Origin: JANXLS01 sp038227045
Lineage (GTDB): Bacteria; Planctomycetota; SZUA-567; H5-PLA8
DNA length: 5,139 bases
Direction of reading: 5' to 3'
Assembly: GCA_038227045.1 (NCBI GenBank)
Contig: JBBRQD010000220.1
Location: forward strand, 1-5,139
Within the stretch, counting starts at the first letter, position 1; every line of letters begins with the position of its first letter. The notes beneath the pieces were generated by a model. It was not told the origin of the DNA. It saw only the letters and a list, made by a program, of their open reading frames with translations, and ran no database searches. Shown here in pieces: positions 4,085-5,139 of this stretch. Made by a program: the position numbers and the translations under genes.

Positions 4085-5139
4085 ATGGGAAGAGTTTGCA
4101 GACCAAAATACGCATGGACGAAGGCGAGCGGCGAGCGGGTCGAGCGCGTCACCAAGGCGTGGTACATCGAGTTCACTGATGCCCGCGGAAAGTTTCACCG
4201 CAAAAAGGCCGGCGTCACGAAGGAGCAGGCGCTGGACGCGTTGCGGAAAGCTGAGAGCGACGTGTTGAGCGAGAAGAACGGATTGCCAGTTTTCAAAGCC
4301 GGCGAAATCGTTATGGAAAGTTTGATGCAGGCGTATCTGGACGCGAAGCGCTCACGCGTAAGCAAGAAATTCATTGAGCAGGCGGAATGGGAAATGCGTC
4401 GGCTGTTTACGACCCAACGCGTGAGGCTGATGAAAGATCTCACACCTGATGTCGTCGATTCGTATCTGAACCGTCGAATGGCCGAAGGCGTGGCTGCAAA
4501 AACAGCGAATTGCGTTTTGGTCTGTTTGAAAGCCTGTTTGAATTGGGCGGTTCGGATGCGTCGCATTCCGTACAATCCCATCGGTTGCATACAACCCGTT
4601 CAAGGCGAGAAACGCCATGTACGCCGCGCTCTGCGGGAAGATGAAATCGTGCGCTTTCTCGCCGCCGCGCTTGAAGGCCCCACGCGTCGTGGTCTCCGCA
4701 AATATCAGAATCGTCCGCGAAAGGACGGCACATTCAAAGCCGCCGACGTTTCCCTTGATGTTCGTGCGAAGTGGGTGGGGGAAGGGCGGAACAACGTTCT
4801 CGCATTCCGATTGATGTTGGAGACAGGACTCCGGCGTAACGAATGTCGTTCGATTTCCTGGGCTGATATCGATTTAGAAAACGGAACACTCACCACCCGA
4901 CCAGAATGGGAGGGCAATAAAAATGGCAAAGAAGAAGTCTTGCCGATCACGCCGGGATTACACGAAGCGCTCCGGCAATGGAGAGTGACCCATCCGGGTT
5001 CCGAGACATCGCCCGTCGTCAAAATAACGGATCGACTCTTGCGTTGCTTCGATGACGATTTGGTCGCCGCTGGACTGGCCAAGCGTGTCGTGGTCGTGAT
5101 CGATGGGAAAAAGAAATCGAAAATTGAGAAGCGCGATGC
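4085..5139 (+). CDS. Tyrosine recombinase/integrase, 3' end beyond the window
   Basis: This enzyme would recombine the element with a chromosomal attachment site through a covalent phosphotyrosine. From the ATG at 4085, 351 residues are visible. The N-terminus (RPKYAWTK, WYIEFTDARGKFHRKKAG) looks like an arm-type DNA-binding domain. Residues ~78-170 form a SAM-like core-binding domain (LMQAYLDAKRSRVS, TPDVVDSYL, WAVRMRRIPYNPI). The catalytic domain follows, with the first arginine R250 in LMLETGLRRNECRSISWADID and a beta-hairpin lysine, K279 or K282, in GNKNGKEEVLPITP. The HxxR box, later histidine and nucleophilic tyrosine would lie past the right edge, so activity cannot be judged. A basic stretch at ~200-232 before R250 looks longer than usual. 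It is the last gene in the + strand series, after the excisionase-like gene. ATG 4058 or GTG 4073 are less likely starts. Confidence 0.93.
   Translation, partial: MGRVCRPKYAWTKASGERVERVTKAWYIEFTDARGKFHRKKAGVTKEQALDALRKAESDVLSEKNGLPVFKAGEIVMESLMQAYLDAKRSRVSKKFIEQAEWEMRRLFTTQRVRLMKDLTPDVVDSYLNRRMAEGVAAKTANCVLVCLKACLNWAVRMRRIPYNPIGCIQPVQGEKRHVRRALREDEIVRFLAAALEGPTRRGLRKYQNRPRKDGTFKAADVSLDVRAKWVGEGRNNVLAFRLMLETGLRRNECRSISWADIDLENGTLTTRPEWEGNKNGKEEVLPITPGLHEALRQWRVTHPGSETSPVVKITDRLLRCFDDDLVAAGLAKRVVVVIDGKKKSKIEKRD

Noticed and set aside
3738..4198. Two minus-strand frames of 125 and 138 residues
   Set aside because: They lie opposite the excisionase-like gene and the integrase start, show no domain pattern, and are rich in Arg/Ser/Pro as expected for shadows of GC-rich coding DNA.
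4195..5082. Minus-strand frames opposite the integrase
   Set aside because: The + strand is continuously open and encodes recognisable tyrosine-recombinase motifs.

Overview
The window looks like part of a small integrative, plasmid- or satellite-like element. All recognisable genes are on the + strand and read towards a tyrosine-recombinase integrase that runs off the right edge. The integrase and the small MerR/AlpA-like helix-turn-helix proteins have the style I associate with Planctomycetota and related PVC bacteria (for example an N-terminus with an RPKY motif and a GLxKR...KRD segment before the missing catalytic box). The lineage is inferred from protein style only and is tentative.

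Layout: (a) 2-121, the possible 3' end of a gene entering from the left; (b) 122-283, a gene-free leader with a candidate promoter and several palindromes; (c) 284-1213, an AT-rich gene of unknown function with a C-terminal winged-helix-like segment, clearly different in base composition from everything after it; (d) 1214-1346, an AT-rich spacer with a perfect TATAAT; (e) 1347-1574, a MerR/AlpA-like small DNA-binding protein, followed through an ATGA overlap by a 64-aa unknown protein (1571-1765); (f) 1766-1832, a spacer with two tandem short hairpins, then a DUF3102-like protein (1833-2498); (g) an ATGA overlap into a bifunctional primase-polymerase (Prim-Pol, 2495-3694) whose inter-domain linker is encoded by a dense block of direct and inverted ACAGAG-type repeats (2993-3120); (h) an excisionase-like helix-turn-helix protein (3742-4029); (i) the integrase (4085 to the edge).

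How the parts may work together (inference): integrase plus an excisionase-like protein would handle integration and excision. Prim-Pol would prime replication of the excised form, possibly from an origin inside its own gene as in lambda O. The DUF3102-like and MerR/AlpA-like proteins would serve control or maintenance. The AT-rich gene at the left could be cargo. No helicase, capsid, relaxase or known defence gene is visible, so any replication or transfer would depend on host or helper functions. The signals most worth a second look are the repeat block inside the Prim-Pol gene and the AT-rich orphan with its palindrome-rich leader.
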